Shown: positions 1-10,763 of the stretch, piece by piece
Numbering within the stretch: the stretch's first letter is position 1
Layout: each line of letters opens with the position of its first letter
NCBI GenBank assembly: GCA_016714125.1
Contig: JADJNX010000013.1
Location: 22,583-86,582 of the forward strand
DNA: 64,000 nucleotides
From: Ignavibacteriales bacterium
GTDB lineage: Bacteria > Bacteroidota > Ignavibacteria > Ignavibacteriales > Ignavibacteriaceae
Reading direction: 5' to 3'
Program-made: the position numbers and the translations under genes
Notes under the pieces: model-generated
Told to the model about the DNA's origin: nothing
Databases searched by the model: none
Seen by the model: the letters and a program-made list of their open reading frames with translations, nothing else

Positions 1-1347
1 GCGGGGGATGTGGTAATTACGCATCTGAATGTAAGAATTACCTGTGATTCTGCCGTCCATTTTATTGACAGAAATGAAGCTGAACTGATTGGAAGTGTTG
101 TGATAACCCAGGACACCCTCACAATTAAAACAGAGCGGGGATTTTATTTTGGCAACCTCCGCAAGGCTTATGCTTCCACACCCGTTGAACTTGACGATAA
201 AAAAGTCTTTTTAAAAGCTGAAACGGGAGAATATCTTTTTGATGAAACCCGCGCCAAGTTTTTTAAAAATGTAAGGTTATACGATAATTCGGGTACGATG
301 ACTTCAAATGAATTGATCTATTTCCGGAATACACAGGTTGCTTATGCATGGGGTGGAGTGAGGCTTTGGGATTCAACAAGCTCTCTCGATGCCGACAGTC
401 TTGTTCACAACAGAGTGACTAAAGTTACAAATGCATTCCGTAATGTTAAAATTGTAGACAGCACCAATGTCGTGCTTGCCGACAGTTTGATATATGACCA
501 AACCAACCTGACAACAGATGCTTACAGCAATGTTCAAATTAAAAATTTTGAAGATAACACCTTAATTCTTGGTGAGTATGTTAAAGACTTGAGAGGTGAA
601 AAACATACAATTGTTGAAGGTAACCCCTTTATTATGCAAATCGACACCAGTTCAAGCAGTGTTGATACTCTTTTGTTGCGCGCGGTCAAGTTTGAATCCT
701 TTACAACAAAAGACAGCGCAAAACTGTATGCTTACGACTCGGTTGTGATCATTAAAGGTGATTTTGCCACACGAAACAATTATACCGAATATACTCAGGT
801 TCCTGAAGTTATCTATTCATATCGACTTGAGAACGACTCCGTTCCTCCCGTCCTATGGTATGAAAAATCTCAACTTTCAGGCGACACTGTCACTCTTTAT
901 ATAAAAGATAAACAACCTGATTCGGTATTGATCAAAAAGAAAAGTCTGATTATCTCAAAGAATGGGGAATTCAGGTATGATCAGGTTTCTGGTGAAGATG
1001 TTACAATGAAATTTAAGGATGGTGATCTTAAACAGACAAATATTTACGGCAGTGTGCTAAGTTTTTATTATGTTTATGACGATGCCAAACCCAACGGGTT
1101 AATCCGTTCAAGTTCCAACAATGCAGTTATAACCTTCGACAGTAACAGAGTTGAAGATGTGCGATTGTATGGTGATCCGGTCAGCGAATATTATCCCGAA
1201 AATCTTGTACGCGGAAATGAAAAAAAATACTTTCTTCCGTCTTACAGCGATTATGGCAAAGCTCCCGGTAAAGCGGAGTATTTTACTGATTTTTTTATTA
1301 AAATAAGAGAAGTTGGACATCCATTCCATGCCCGAAAAACTGAGTAG
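1..1347 (+). CDS. OstA/LptA-like lipopolysaccharide-export protein, 5' partial
   Basis: The frame is open to the left edge, so the N-terminus lies outside the window and the GTG at 10 is probably internal; 448 codons are visible. The protein is made of repeated short beta-strand units with Asp/Asn-rich turns (for example AFRNVKIVDST and AYSNVQIKNFED), the look of OstA/LptA-type jellyroll repeats that shield lipid A in the periplasm. The last 20 bases overlap the start of lptB, so the two genes are probably translated together, and that neighbour supports a role in lipopolysaccharide transport. Identification rests on repeat pattern and context; no catalytic motif is expected. Alternative: another periplasmic beta-solenoid protein. 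Confidence 0.68.
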   Translation, partial: AGDVVITHLNVRITCDSAVHFIDRNEAELIGSVVITQDTLTIKTERGFYFGNLRKAYASTPVELDDKKVFLKAETGEYLFDETRAKFFKNVRLYDNSGTMTSNELIYFRNTQVAYAWGGVRLWDSTSSLDADSLVHNRVTKVTNAFRNVKIVDSTNVVLADSLIYDQTNLTTDAYSNVQIKNFEDNTLILGEYVKDLRGEKHTIVEGNPFIMQIDTSSSSVDTLLLRAVKFESFTTKDSAKLYAYDSVVIIKGDFATRNNYTEYTQVPEVIYSYRLENDSVPPVLWYEKSQLSGDTVTLYIKDKQPDSVLIKKKSLIISKNGEFRYDQVSGEDVTMKFKDGDLKQTNIYGSVLSFYYVYDDAKPNGLIRSSSNNAVITFDSNRVEDVRLYGDPVSEYYPENLVRGNEKKYFLPSYSDYGKAPGKAEYFTDFFIKIREVGHPFHARKTE

Positions 1348-2062
1348 TGATAATCTTGTAAAGATTTACAAAAAAAGAACCGTTGTTAACAAAGTCTCGA
1401 TCTCGGTATCAAGAGGTGAGATTGTTGGACTTTTGGGTCCTAACGGTGCAGGGAAAACAACAACCTTCTATATGATGGTTGGGATGATAAAACCCAATGC
1501 CGGAAGGGTGTTTCTTGATGAGTCAGATATTTCATCTCTCCCGATGTATAAAAGAGCAAGACTTGGTATAGGTTATCTTCCACAGGAAGCATCAATTTTC
1601 AGAAAACTTTCTGTTGAAGATAACATCAAAGGGATTCTACAGATGTTGCCCCTTACTTCAACTCAGAGGAAAGAAAAACTTGAGTCTTTACTCGAGGATT
1701 TCAGGATGACGCATCTTCGTAAAAGTCTCGGTTACCAGCTTAGTCGTGGTGAAAGAAGAAGGACTGAGATAGCCAGAGCTTTGTGTACCGATCCGGGATT
1801 TATCCTGTTGGATGAACCATTTGCAGGGGTTGATCCAATCGCCGTTGAAGATATTATGATGATAGTTGCGGGACTCAAAAATCGCGGGATTGGAGTTTTA
1901 ATAACCGATCATAATGTGCATGAAACATTAAGTATTGTTGATAAAGCTTACATTCTTATTTCAGGAGTGATTTTCCGATTTGGTGGAGCTAACGAGCTTG
2001 CTGATGATGAGGATGTCAGGAAAATGTATTTGGGTGAAAATTTTAAGCTGGACAGATATTAA
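1328..2062 (+). CDS. lptB: Lipopolysaccharide export ABC transporter ATP-binding protein LptB
   Basis: Cytoplasmic ATPase that powers extraction of lipopolysaccharide from the inner membrane (Lpt pathway). About 244 residues, the usual size. Visible motifs: Walker A GPNGAGKTT near residue 37, Q-loop in YLPQEASIF, signature region LSRGERRRTEIARAL, Walker B ILLDEPFAGVDP, and the switch His in ITDHNVHE. The signature reads LSRGE rather than LSGGQ, as is common in LptB. I chose ATG 1328; an in-frame TTG at 1313 would add five residues. It follows the OstA-like gene with overlap and is closed by a hairpin terminator. Confidence 0.93.
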   Translation: MPEKLSSDNLVKIYKKRTVVNKVSISVSRGEIVGLLGPNGAGKTTTFYMMVGMIKPNAGRVFLDESDISSLPMYKRARLGIGYLPQEASIFRKLSVEDNIKGILQMLPLTSTQRKEKLESLLEDFRMTHLRKSLGYQLSRGERRRTEIARALCTDPGFILLDEPFAGVDPIAVEDIMMIVAGLKNRGIGVLITDHNVHETLSIVDKAYILISGVIFRFGGANELADDEDVRKMYLGENFKLDRY

Positions 2063-2104
2063 AAAAACGGCGTATCCCGGAAAGCATGGGACGCGCCGTT
2101 TTAT
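2063..2104. terminator. Bidirectional intrinsic terminator
   Basis: An inverted repeat with arms AACGGCG (2066-2072) and CGCCGTT (2094-2100), extended inward by partial pairing, is flanked by an A-run on the left and TTTT on the right. It sits between the convergent lptB and HEAT-repeat genes and could stop transcription from both sides. Confidence 0.85.
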
Positions 2105-2536
2105 TCAGGATTGAGGTTCCTTAAAATCAGAATCGTACCGCACCTTCTTTAACTGTGGACATGTAGAACTTCCAGCAGAGGTCACGAACCCGTGGGCTCT
2201 CATCATAAATAGCGGCTTTTTAACTGCGTAAATCCCTCGTGAATCTCCAATTTTTGTTAGTGAAAGTGCTGCTGCAATACGGCATGCTTCATCGTCACAG
2301 CTTTTTAAGACTCTCATAAGAGGTATAACAGCTTCATCACTTTTCATTTCACCAAGGAAAAGAGTGGAGCTTAAACGAAGGCCTGCGTTGTCGGATTCAA
2401 CACCATTGATGTAGTTGAGTTCGGCTTGTCTGTATGACAATGATTTTTTTGGTGCGTTGTTTGCATTAACTGCAGGTGTTAAAATTGCTGCAAAAAATAC
2501 AGCAAACAGGATGAAGGATAAGAATTTTGATCGCAT
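2105..2536 (-). CDS. Exported HEAT-repeat protein, frameshifted near the 3' end
   Basis: Signal peptide at residues 1-25 (hydrophobic core ending AVNA), then HEAT-like helical repeats (AVIPLMRVLKSCDDEACRIA and AAALSLTKIGD). HEAT arrays are protein-interaction scaffolds; the partner is unknown. The last 35 residues as read do not look like HEAT. Adding one A to the run at 2217-2221 gives AAIYDESPRVRDLCWKFYMS, a normal repeat, and moves the stop to 2127-2129. The gene therefore most likely spans 2127..2536. It stands alone between the terminator and recQ. Confidence 0.7.
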   Translation of the reverse strand: MRSKFLSFILFAVFFAAILTPAVNANNAPKKSLSYRQAELNYINGVESDNAGLRLSSTLFLGEMKSDEAVIPLMRVLKSCDDEACRIAAALSLTKIGDSRGIYAVKKPLFMMRAHGFVTSAGSSTCPQLKKVRYDSDFKEPQS

Positions 2537-2711
2537 TTTGGACTCCCGGTTGATTTGATTGTTTCTTGATTCAGGACAAGATGAACTACACAGAAATTAT
2601 TTAATAACTGGGGGCAATATGTGGCATTAATAATGTGAATGTAACTGTTTAGGTAAGGGCGAATAAAAATGATGATGGTGGGTCAATTAAAGTTATTGTC
2701 GGTTGGTATTA

Positions 2712-5341
2712 TTAATACAATTTTCCTCCCTTTCCAACATTACTGTCTGAATGTTTAAATCTCGCCAGAAAAATTCGTATCTCGGGATAGGAAAAATTTT
2801 CGCCAAGCTTTGTTTTTAAGTCTTTAAGTTCAACAAAACCCTCCTTGTATCTGTGATAAATCTGTCTGAATCTCTCCTTCGTAATTATCGGTTCCACATC
2901 AAGAGCGATATCAATTCCCAGAATCTCCTCAATTTGCATTGAGATGGTGGTCTCGGATTGATTTTTTGTGGAAGCAATTTCTTTATAAGTTTTTCCTTCC
3001 TTCAACATCTGATAAACTGGGTAGAGATGGGAGGGAATAACTATCTTTTTCTTTTTTACTTCATCAGAAACAATTGTAACACTGTTAATGACAGATAAAA
3101 CATCTTCACCAATTTTGTTGAACATCCTTTCATTTGTGCCTTCAACCTCCAAAAATTCTTCTCTTGTTTTTGGCTTTAGTCTTGCAAGTAAAACAAGAAC
3201 AGGGTCTTCACAAATGAGGTATGGAGGTTGGGTAAATTTTAAAGCAATTTTTTCTCTGAGATTTTTGAGTTTAAAATAGAGTTCAAGGTCAGTATCGGGA
3301 TCGGATGGGGTACTTTCGTCCTCACCCGTGATGAGTCTCAGTTCAATCAGTGAGGCGTAACCTTTGTTTGTTACAAAAATCCGCTTTGCTTTCGACTTGT
3401 TTTCGTAAATATAACCATTATTTAAAAGCTGATTAAAAACCGATTTAATATGGCTGTATTTAAAACTTGCACATATTCCAAAAAAGGGGAGTTTTTGGTA
3501 AATATCTGATTTTGAAGTTCCCATCATAATGGTGAATATATGGACCGGACTTACACCATCCTTAAAATGACAAATCGCTTTTAAGATGGATTCATTCACA
3601 AATTGGACGGCATCAAGTGACAAAGACTCACTCATTTTTAAACAGTTGTCACATTTCCCGCACTTAAATTCTTTGTTGTCTCCAAAATATTTCAGAATAT
3701 ATTCAAAACGGCAGTCGGTGTGGTAAACATAATTTTCAATTTGTTTTAGCTTATTAAATGAATTATTGTAATTCTGATCGATAAACTTTGAATTGAGTTG
3801 AAGTTTTGAACTTTTTATTCTGGGGACGAGTAAACGAAAGGTATCTTTTGAACTGGGCAACTGATATGATAAAATCCCACTCTTTCGAGTTCAAACATCG
3901 TTTGTTTTAATGCTTCCTCACTTAATCGGAGGTCTTGCATCATTTTCTCTGAATTCATCAGAACTTTTTGAGAGAAGGGGGTGGCTCCATATTCTTTTAC
4001 GAGATAAAGGACCATCTCTTTATTGATATTATCAGGGAGCTTTTTTGTAAAAAGTTTAAGAGTTTCGATATCAATGGTAAAAGAGAAAAAGTGTTTGGGC
4101 ATAAAGTCGGAGATTGCTGCCAGATAACCTGCTTTTTCGAGAATATTTAAAGCCCCGATAAAAGTGCCTCTTGGAATCTCTTTACCATAAATCAGATTTA
4201 CAAGATTATAATCAATTTTGAGTACTTTGTCGGGGAGTTGTCCCATCTGAATGGAAACTGAATCGAGAAGTGCATCGTAGAGAGTTGCAACAAGTTCTTT
4301 TTTTGGATAATTAGAATCGATAAAAAATTGTTGCAGACGCAGATCGGCTCTTTCAAAAAGCAGAACAGCAAATGACTCTTTTCCATCACGTCCCGCTCTG
4401 CCAAATTCCTGATAATAACTTTCGATAGTGCCGGGCATATTAAAGTGGATCACCAGTCTCACATCCTCTTTATCAATTCCCATTCCAAATGCGTTGGTTG
4501 CCACAATAACTTTACATTTGCCTGAAAGGAACTGCTCCTGAACTCTTTTTCTGTGTTCAGTGGGTAATCCCGCATGATAAAAAGCATTATCGATTTTCCG
4601 GATCGCGAGGTACTCGGAGATTTCTTCAGCTTTTTTTCTTGAGCCGGCATATATAATTGCCGGAGTGCCGTAAACCCTGAGCAACTCGGCTGTTTTGGAT
4701 TTTTTATCTTTGACTTCAAGCACCGAAAGTGAAATATTGTCCCGTTCAAAACCTCTTACAAAAACAAGTGGTTCATCCATGTTAAGCTGTTTAACAATGT
4801 CGTCGCGTACCTCCTTGGTTGCGGTCGCAGTGAACGCTGAAACGGATTTTATTCCGGTATAAAGGATAAAATCGCGGATTTTTAAGTAACCTGGTCGGAA
4901 ATTGTGTCCCCACTCGCTGATACAATGGGCTTCATCAACAAAAAGGAAATCGGGTTTAAGCTGTTTTGTTTTTTCGGTAAACTGCTGATTTTCGAGTCTT
5001 TCTGGAGCAACATAGAGGAGTTTTATCAGACCCTGTTCGGTGTCCCGAATGATACGGTCAATTTCATAAGGGGGGAGAGAACTGTTAATAAATTCAGCAT
5101 TTATACCGCAAGCTCTGAGTCCGTCAACCTGGTCTTTCATCAATGCAATCAGTGGGGAGATGACAATCGAAAAACCTCTGGAGATAATCGCGGGAATTTG
5201 GTAACATAACGATTTCCCACCACCGGTGGGGAGGACTGTGAGTACATTTTCCTTGTTCAGGATGGCTTCAATTATCTCATATTGTCCCATCCGGAACGAG
5301 TTATAGCCAAAATATTTTTTAAGTGCTTCTTGCGGTGTCAT
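2712..5341 (-). CDS. recQ: ATP-dependent DNA helicase RecQ, split by one frameshift
   Basis: 3'-5' superfamily 2 helicase of recombination and repair. The N-terminal part (down to about 3860) has Walker A LPTGGGKSLCYQIPA, the DEAH box VDEAHCISEWGHNFRPGY, SAFTATAT, and motif VI EFGRAGRDG. The C-terminal part lies in another frame (ORF 2712..3860). It has the RecQ zinc site C-x16-C-x2-C-x2-C (TDC...CGKCDNC), a winged-helix RQC region, an HRDC-like segment (DPVLVLLARLKPKTREEF), and a C-terminal helix-turn-helix (LKEGKTYKEIASTKNQSETT). The frames join near 3855-3862. I prefer ATG 5341 over the GTG at 5365 because RecQ homology begins at TPQEALKKYFGY. The joined length is about 876 residues, longer than E. 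coli RecQ because of the extra C-terminal domains. Confidence 0.92.
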
Positions 5342-5524
5342 GTACTGCAAATTTATCAAATTCACACGACATAGAGAAACGGAAGATTAATGCAGTAATT
5401 CAATAATCCAATAATGCAGTAATTTTCGGGTCGAGGGTGATATAACCAATAGCCTCCGATTTCAATCGAAGGTCGAATTATATTATCACAGTAGTGCTAA
5501 AACTATTTTTTTGACTCCCTGATT

Positions 5525-5803
5525 TTACTTCAAATACAACAATTTCAACAATTTAATCTGTTTGCCATTTTCACCCCGAACCGAAAGGAACCACGCCCCG
5601 GAAGGGAGACCTGAGAGGTTTATTTCCTCTTCATAATTGCCCTTGGCGGCATATTCTTTTGTAAAACTTGATACCTCTTCACCATTGCTGTTGAAGAGTG
5701 TGAATGTCAATACAGAGTTCTCAACCGTCGCGATCCTCACCTTCGTTGAAGGGTTAAACGGATTTGGATAATTGTTACTGATGGAGAATTCGGTTGGTAA
5801 ATT
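5525..5803 (-). repeat. Near-identical type IX sorting-domain segment, copy 1
   Basis: About 280 bp encoding the C-terminal sorting domain. It is almost base-for-base the same as 7140-7418, with scattered substitutions, and includes a shared stretch from the NYPNPFNP codons to the LKLLYLK end. Offset between copies is about 1615 bp. Confidence 0.85.
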
Positions 5804-7102
5804 AGCAGTTGTAATGTCATCCTCAACACCTGTTGGTTTTCTTACACCCTTCATAATATATACACGATTAGTATGAGGAAACCCCTGGTACTCTGCTTCC
5901 TCGCCAATACATATATCATCAACTCCGTCACCTGTTACATCACCAATTCTACCTGAAAAATTGGGGCTATTGTCAGGGTTAAAGGAATATTCATCCGCCT
6001 TTTCTGTAGGTATGGGGTTACCACCAAGGAACAATCGTGCCAGATAGTAAGAGACATGAACTATAAAATCATTGAATCCGTCATGGTTTACATCTCCCCG
6101 GGATGTAATGTAAGTATATGAACTGTTTTGAAGATTTAACCCGGCATCAGTTGAAAGATTGGGTGGTTTTGTACCAAAGGACATGACAATTGTGTACCAG
6201 TAGGGAAAGGGCGAGCCATAATTGAGTGTAATACGTTCTCCTTTACTATCCCCGTTCATGTCTGGTATTGCGATAATATGTGTAGTATCGAAAATTTTAA
6301 AAGTATCGGAGAACGCGAAAGAGGGATTACCGTAGTAGAATTTCCGGAATTCTCTATCAGGGATATTCACTGGCAGGTATTCCATAGAAATATCTGTACA
6401 TCCATCCCCATCAATGTCAGCAAATTGTTGAAAAACCGCAGAATGGTTACCGGAATAATAATATGCGTTGTTTGTATCAGAGAGCATGTGATATGAGGGT
6501 AGTGTGTCCGTATCATCGGTTTCAAAGAAAATGATACTGCCGGATTTGGTAGGCGTCATTGAATTTGAAGCGACTAATTCCTCCAAACCATCCCCATTAA
6601 AATCAATGGGCCAATTTTGTCCTTTGAAAAGAAGGAAATTGTTGCTTGAGTCTGCAAATTTGAATTGGAATGTGTAATCAGGTAGTGTATCGATGGCGGG
6701 ACCACCATAGTAGATATTAATTTTTACCGGCGAAGGTCGAGCATCAGTTGCAATAACTATATCCCGGTAACCATCTCTATTCCAATCAGTTGCAGTAACC
6801 GCACGAGGATACGATACGGGAATGGAGAATACGGGTACAGAGGATATTGGATTTCCACCACGGAAAAACATAGCGTTTGCAGCCTGAGAGTTTGGATCAG
6901 GTCGTATACTTAAAACGAAGTCATCATACCCATCGTCATTCTGATCTCCCATATAGACTATTGATTCATACAAAAAATACCCCGCCTTGCTGAATACTAT
7001 AGTATCAAACTGGGCTTTAACTTCTGTTGAACTGAGAACAACCAAAAAAAGCAATCCCGAAATCGGGACAAATCGAAGGGGATTTTGATTTAATTTAAAC
7101 AT
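5525..7102 (-). CDS. Secreted FG-GAP/VCBS-repeat protein with type IX sorting domain
   Basis: Signal peptide at residues 1-31 (ends EVKAQ). Residues 40-420 hold about seven FG-GAP/VCBS-like units with calcium-binding style loops such as DQNDDGYDDFVLS, DWNRDGYRDIVIA, DFNGDGLEELVAS, DINGDG-like variants and DVTGDGVDDICIG, predicting a beta-propeller. The last 85 residues are a type IX sorting domain (NYPNPFNPSTKVRIATVENS...), directing the protein across the outer membrane to the cell surface. The substrate or ligand is unknown; such propellers often mediate adhesion or carbohydrate contact. The C-terminal DNA is nearly identical to that of the next gene. Confidence 0.8.
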   Translation of the reverse strand: MFKLNQNPLRFVPISGLLFLVVLSSTEVKAQFDTIVFSKAGYFLYESIVYMGDQNDDGYDDFVLSIRPDPNSQAANAMFFRGGNPISSVPVFSIPVSYPRAVTATDWNRDGYRDIVIATDARPSPVKINIYYGGPAIDTLPDYTFQFKFADSSNNFLLFKGQNWPIDFNGDGLEELVASNSMTPTKSGSIIFFETDDTDTLPSYHMLSDTNNAYYYSGNHSAVFQQFADIDGDGCTDISMEYLPVNIPDREFRKFYYGNPSFAFSDTFKIFDTTHIIAIPDMNGDSKGERITLNYGSPFPYWYTIVMSFGTKPPNLSTDAGLNLQNSSYTYITSRGDVNHDGFNDFIVHVSYYLARLFLGGNPIPTEKADEYSFNPDNSPNFSGRIGDVTGDGVDDICIGEEAEYQGFPHTNRVYIMKGVRKPTGVEDDITTANLPTEFSISNNYPNPFNPSTKVRIATVENSVLTFTLFNSNGEEVSSFTKEYAAKGNYEEEINLSGLPSGAWFLSVRGENGKQIKLLKLLYLK

Positions 7103-7139
7103 AAAATTTATTCACACAAAGTTTCTTGTTTTTTGATCT

Positions 7140-7418
7140 CTACTTCAAATAAAGAAGTTTAAGCAACTTAAGTGGACGACCATTGTCATCCTTCACTGAA
7201 AGAAACCACGCCCCGGAAGGGAGACCTGAGAGGTTTATTTCCTGTTCATAATTGCCCTTCGCTGCGTATTCTTTTGTAAAACTTGATACCTCTTCACCAT
7301 TACTGTTGAAGAGTGTGAAAGTCAGAACTGAGTTCTCAACCGTCGCGATTCTCACCTTCGTTGAAGGGTTAAACGGATTTGGATAATTATTGCTGATGGA
7401 GAATTCGGTTGGTAAATC
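7140..7418 (-). repeat. Near-identical type IX sorting-domain segment, copy 2
   Basis: Second copy of the segment at 5525-5803. The high DNA identity, beyond what protein conservation needs, suggests recent duplication or gene conversion. Confidence 0.85.
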
Positions 7419-8871
7419 AACACCGGTTAACTTATCTTCATCACCATCATAAGAAGTGATGATTCCTTGATTGTTCACTTTTGTTAATCTGTAAATCACC
7501 TTTTGTGAACCACCTGTGCCGTCGGGTTCATACCCCACAAGAAGGACAGGGCCCGTTCTCACTTTGTATTTTAACTCTTCATCATCGTTTTGTCCACCTT
7601 TCAGATGGTAAATCCTGCTGATGAATCCTCCGGTAGAGTCCATTTTATCACTCAGATAACCGACCTTTCCACCCGAAACAAAATAATGAATTGGAGTGGG
7701 ATATGTGACAGAAAAGAAGAGACTATCGCGACCTGCCTCCTGCATCACTCCGGAAACACTTTTATAAAAAACGGCTGAATAATTGGAATCTCCGGGGATA
7801 AAATATAACATCTCTCCAAAAAGTTCTTCCCTTTTGTAATTTGTGGAGTTGATTACTGTGTCCATCAGAAACTTATGTGATACTTCACCTGTTACGATTG
7901 TGTCGCTCCCTGATACAATCGATCTTTGATAAATATTTCTAAAATCGGGAAGTTTGTTGTACCAGTCAGATTGTGGTATTATCAGTCGTATCTCGTATCC
8001 ACCGGTGGTTGGCAGTCTGAAAGTGTTTGGAATCAGGCATTTGTCAACAATGGTGAAATGGAAATGGAGTCTGTAACCGCTGCGGATCAGTGAATCTTTT
8101 GCCGTTATTGTGGTCCCATAGGTCAAAGAACTTATAAACGGAATTGGAACAGATTCCGTCACGGTATCCTGACCGGGTTTTGAATAAACAAGATTCCCTT
8201 TAACCGAATCAATGAAATCTGTATAAGAATGAGAAACCTGGATGTTCACTTTAAATCGAGGTGATAGAGCTGTTTGATTAATAGTGATGTTTGGATAAAT
8301 GGTTACGGGGATTTGTAATAATACTGTGTTCCCCCGGGCAGTTGATAGAGCATCTCTTTTACTAACAATTCTTGTCGGTAGGTACCTGGAAGGGTGGACC
8401 CCACGAGGTGGAGTACGTCAATCGCTGAATTCCAATGTCTTTTTTAAAAGTTACATTGTACTCGTCATTAGAGAGAATAACCCGGTCTGGTGATTTAGTA
8501 ATCGTCAGAAGCAGGCCTTCACGGGGAGGGATAGCCCCGGTAAAAGAGGAGGCAGAAGGAAGTGTAAAATCAACGACAAGGACTGGATTACCGTCTTTGT
8601 TCCAGTAAACTTTGCCATCTTTATAAGCCATATAGACTTTAAAGAAGGGGTTATAATAGTATTGCAGTCCGTTTAATACCATTCCCGAAGAGACCGTCCC
8701 TGTTGTAAAGGTAGTCGAAAAAAATCCACCTCCACCCCACTGACTTTGTTCGTTCATTATTACATACTTTTGTCCCGGGTATTGGAAGAATAAAAGTGAG
8801 TCTTGCGCTTGTAGAGTAAGAGTAAGACTTAATGTAAAAAGCAGATAGATTGTTTTTTTAATTTTTCCCAT
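7140..8871 (-). CDS. Secreted protein of unknown function with type IX sorting domain, frameshifted
   Basis: One gene read as two ORFs. The 5' part (8362..8895 as read) carries a signal peptide ending LTLQAQ; I start it at ATG 8871, which has a GGGAGG ribosome site about 8 bases upstream. The 3' part (7140..8249 as read) continues in another frame, open upstream to about 8390, where RYLPTRIVSKRDALS follows STSWGPPF. No known enzymatic domain is recognised; the body is rich in beta strands and Ser/Thr. The C-terminal 85 residues are the same type IX sorting domain as in the neighbouring gene, so the product is probably surface-bound or released. The joined length is about 575 residues. Confidence 0.72.
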
Positions 8872-9021
8872 GATAAAATCCTCCCGGATTGTCAAACACT
8901 AAAATAGTTGTTGGTTTAAAGTAAATATTTTTCTTCACTCTACCAAAAATCGAAGTTTAAATGGATTTTTTCTAAATGACACTGGAAAAGGAAAACAACG
9001 ACAGTTAAAGGACAAAATATT

Positions 9022-9786
9022 TTATGTTTCAAGTCCAAAACTGGTTCTTATGTTTGAAAGGATATCTTCTCTCGTTAAATTATTTATTCCCATAAGTTTA
9101 AGCAAACCCGCAACTTCGGGTTTTCTTTTCCATCTTTTCCAGGAACCTTTTAAATCTGATCTTATTTTCAACGGTAATATGATACCGGTCTCTCTTAATC
9201 CCGCTCCAAGGCGAAAAACATCTCGTTTATGTTTATTGATGTTTTTTTCGTCTATATCCTCACCTTGTTCCTTTCTGTAACTTAGATTTAGATAGGCATA
9301 AGCTTTTAAACAAATCAATGTCTCAATTCTCGATATATGAAGCCCATTTAAAGTATAAGAATTGCCTACAGTGAAATCATAATAGTCATTATCAAGAATG
9401 ATGGCGGATAGATGAGAAAAATATTCTTGCGGATCGATAGCTGTTACTGCAATACCCTCTGGTAGATTGATTGCTTCAGGTTTTCGGCAGAGAATTTCGA
9501 CCTGTTTCGGGAACTCGTTATCCCCCGGGTTTAAGAACCGATAGAATTTTTGTTCTGTCAGTTCTTTCTGAAGGTTGCCGTATTTTCCATCCTTAAAGAA
9601 TTTCCACAGATGACGGTTGAAATTAATATCATAATTCTCCAAAATGATAAGAATATCTATATCCTGCGTTGCTCTAAATCGAGTCCGCTGCCGCAAATTC
9701 CAAAAACAGGCAGTTCCCCCGCTTATCGTATAGTGCTGGGCATAATCACTAAAGTAATCTTTGAATTTATCAAGTCCTTTTACCAT
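9022..9786 (-). CDS. AbiEii-like nucleotidyltransferase toxin
   Basis: Predicted nucleotidyltransferase-fold toxin. The signature GGTACFWNL is followed 14-18 residues later by the metal-binding pair in RATQDIDILI (GG...DxD), near residues 23-47. A late motif KHKRDVFRLGAG resembles the C-terminal Lys/Asp motif of AbiEii/AbiGii toxins. Those toxins transfer nucleotides to RNA targets and act in abortive infection. Its ATG (9784-9786) overlaps the stop of the upstream winged-helix gene in ATGGTAA, typical of coupled toxin-antitoxin operons. Length (254 residues) is within the family range. The exact target cannot be read from sequence. Confidence 0.75.
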   Translation of the reverse strand: MVKGLDKFKDYFSDYAQHYTISGGTACFWNLRQRTRFRATQDIDILIILENYDINFNRHLWKFFKDGKYGNLQKELTEQKFYRFLNPGDNEFPKQVEILCRKPEAINLPEGIAVTAIDPQEYFSHLSAIILDNDYYDFTVGNSYTLNGLHISRIETLICLKAYAYLNLSYRKEQGEDIDEKNINKHKRDVFRLGAGLRETGIILPLKIRSDLKGSWKRWKRKPEVAGLLKLMGINNLTREDILSNIRTSFGLET

Positions 9787-10743
9787 TTGATATTTCCAAT
9801 CATTTCATCTAATGACATTTGTATTCGTTCGTCCTCATCGTCTTTCAATGATAGATATAATGATAGCGGGTCCACAATACCTGAATTGGACAATATTCCG
9901 GGGTCGTAATTCCAAATTTCGATATTAAACTCACCATCGTGCAAATTTATTTCAGGAGTTGTATCTAGTTTTTTCAGTACGTGATATTGCGTGACGGAAA
10001 TGGCATATCGCTTGTCTCCACCACTTGAAAGATTGCTATAATGTTCCAATGCTGCTTCCCCCGATATCATCAAGGGGAGAGATTCAGGAAGATCGTCAAA
10101 GTAGATTTTCCTTTTTACAGGTGAATTTAGTAGTGGAAGTGAAACAGCCCAAAGCTCTTTTTTTTCATAAAGGAAGTGAATGACTTTTGTTTTTGTTCCT
10201 TCCAATTTGCAAATTCCGGATGTAACTAGTTCACTAATTGCCCTGCTAATACTCATCGCCGAGACCGGTAACATTTTTGTTATTTTTCCTAGAGGAATAT
10301 TTTCAATTGATTCCTTTTGTAAATGGTAAAGAACCAACAACTGGCTCATTGCTCCAAGAGTCTCTTTTTTGATTGTTGGACCGGCACCAAACTCTTTTAG
10401 GTCTAATAACAGGGTGGGAATAAACATTTGTCTGTTTAGTAAAATGAAGGCAACCCGTTTTTTGATCAATCTCTGCCGTTGATACGATTCTATTTCTTCA
10501 AAACAATAAACCATGGTAGCAGAAAAATATTTTTCCAATAGCTCTTTTTGTTTAACAAGGCGATCAGGTGTAATGCCGGCAAACGATTTTCTCATATCAA
10601 GAATTACTCTCTTGCCTTCAATAAAAATCTCCTGATACTTTCCTTTCGCAGGTAGAGTGGCAGTCCTTTTATGACTTCATCAGGGAGTTACCTAAAACAA
10701 CATTCAATCCGGTTGTTTTTCTGATATAATCAATTATTGTCAT
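9780..10743 (-). CDS. AbiEi-like winged-helix antitoxin/autorepressor, frameshifted N-terminus
   Basis: Partner of the toxin gene. The ORF as read (9780..10595) starts inside the protein. Upstream, three frames chain into MTIIDYIRKTTGLNVVLG, then PDEVIKGLPLYLRK, then YQEIFIEGKRVILDMRKSF, so the true start is probably ATG 10743 with two shifts between about 10625 and 10690. Residues about 130-190 of the full protein form a winged helix (NIPLGKITKMLPVSAMSISR). A second alpha/beta region follows, as in antitoxins that pair with AbiEii-type toxins. A perfect inverted repeat lies just upstream and fits autoregulation. The family label is an inference from architecture and position. Confidence 0.62.
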
Positions 10744-10763
10744 TTGATCTTTCCAAAAAAACT

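Noticed and set aside
4904..5209. Plus-strand ORFs inside recQ
   Set aside because: They are shadows of the minus-strand helicase frame, with no ribosome site or family match.
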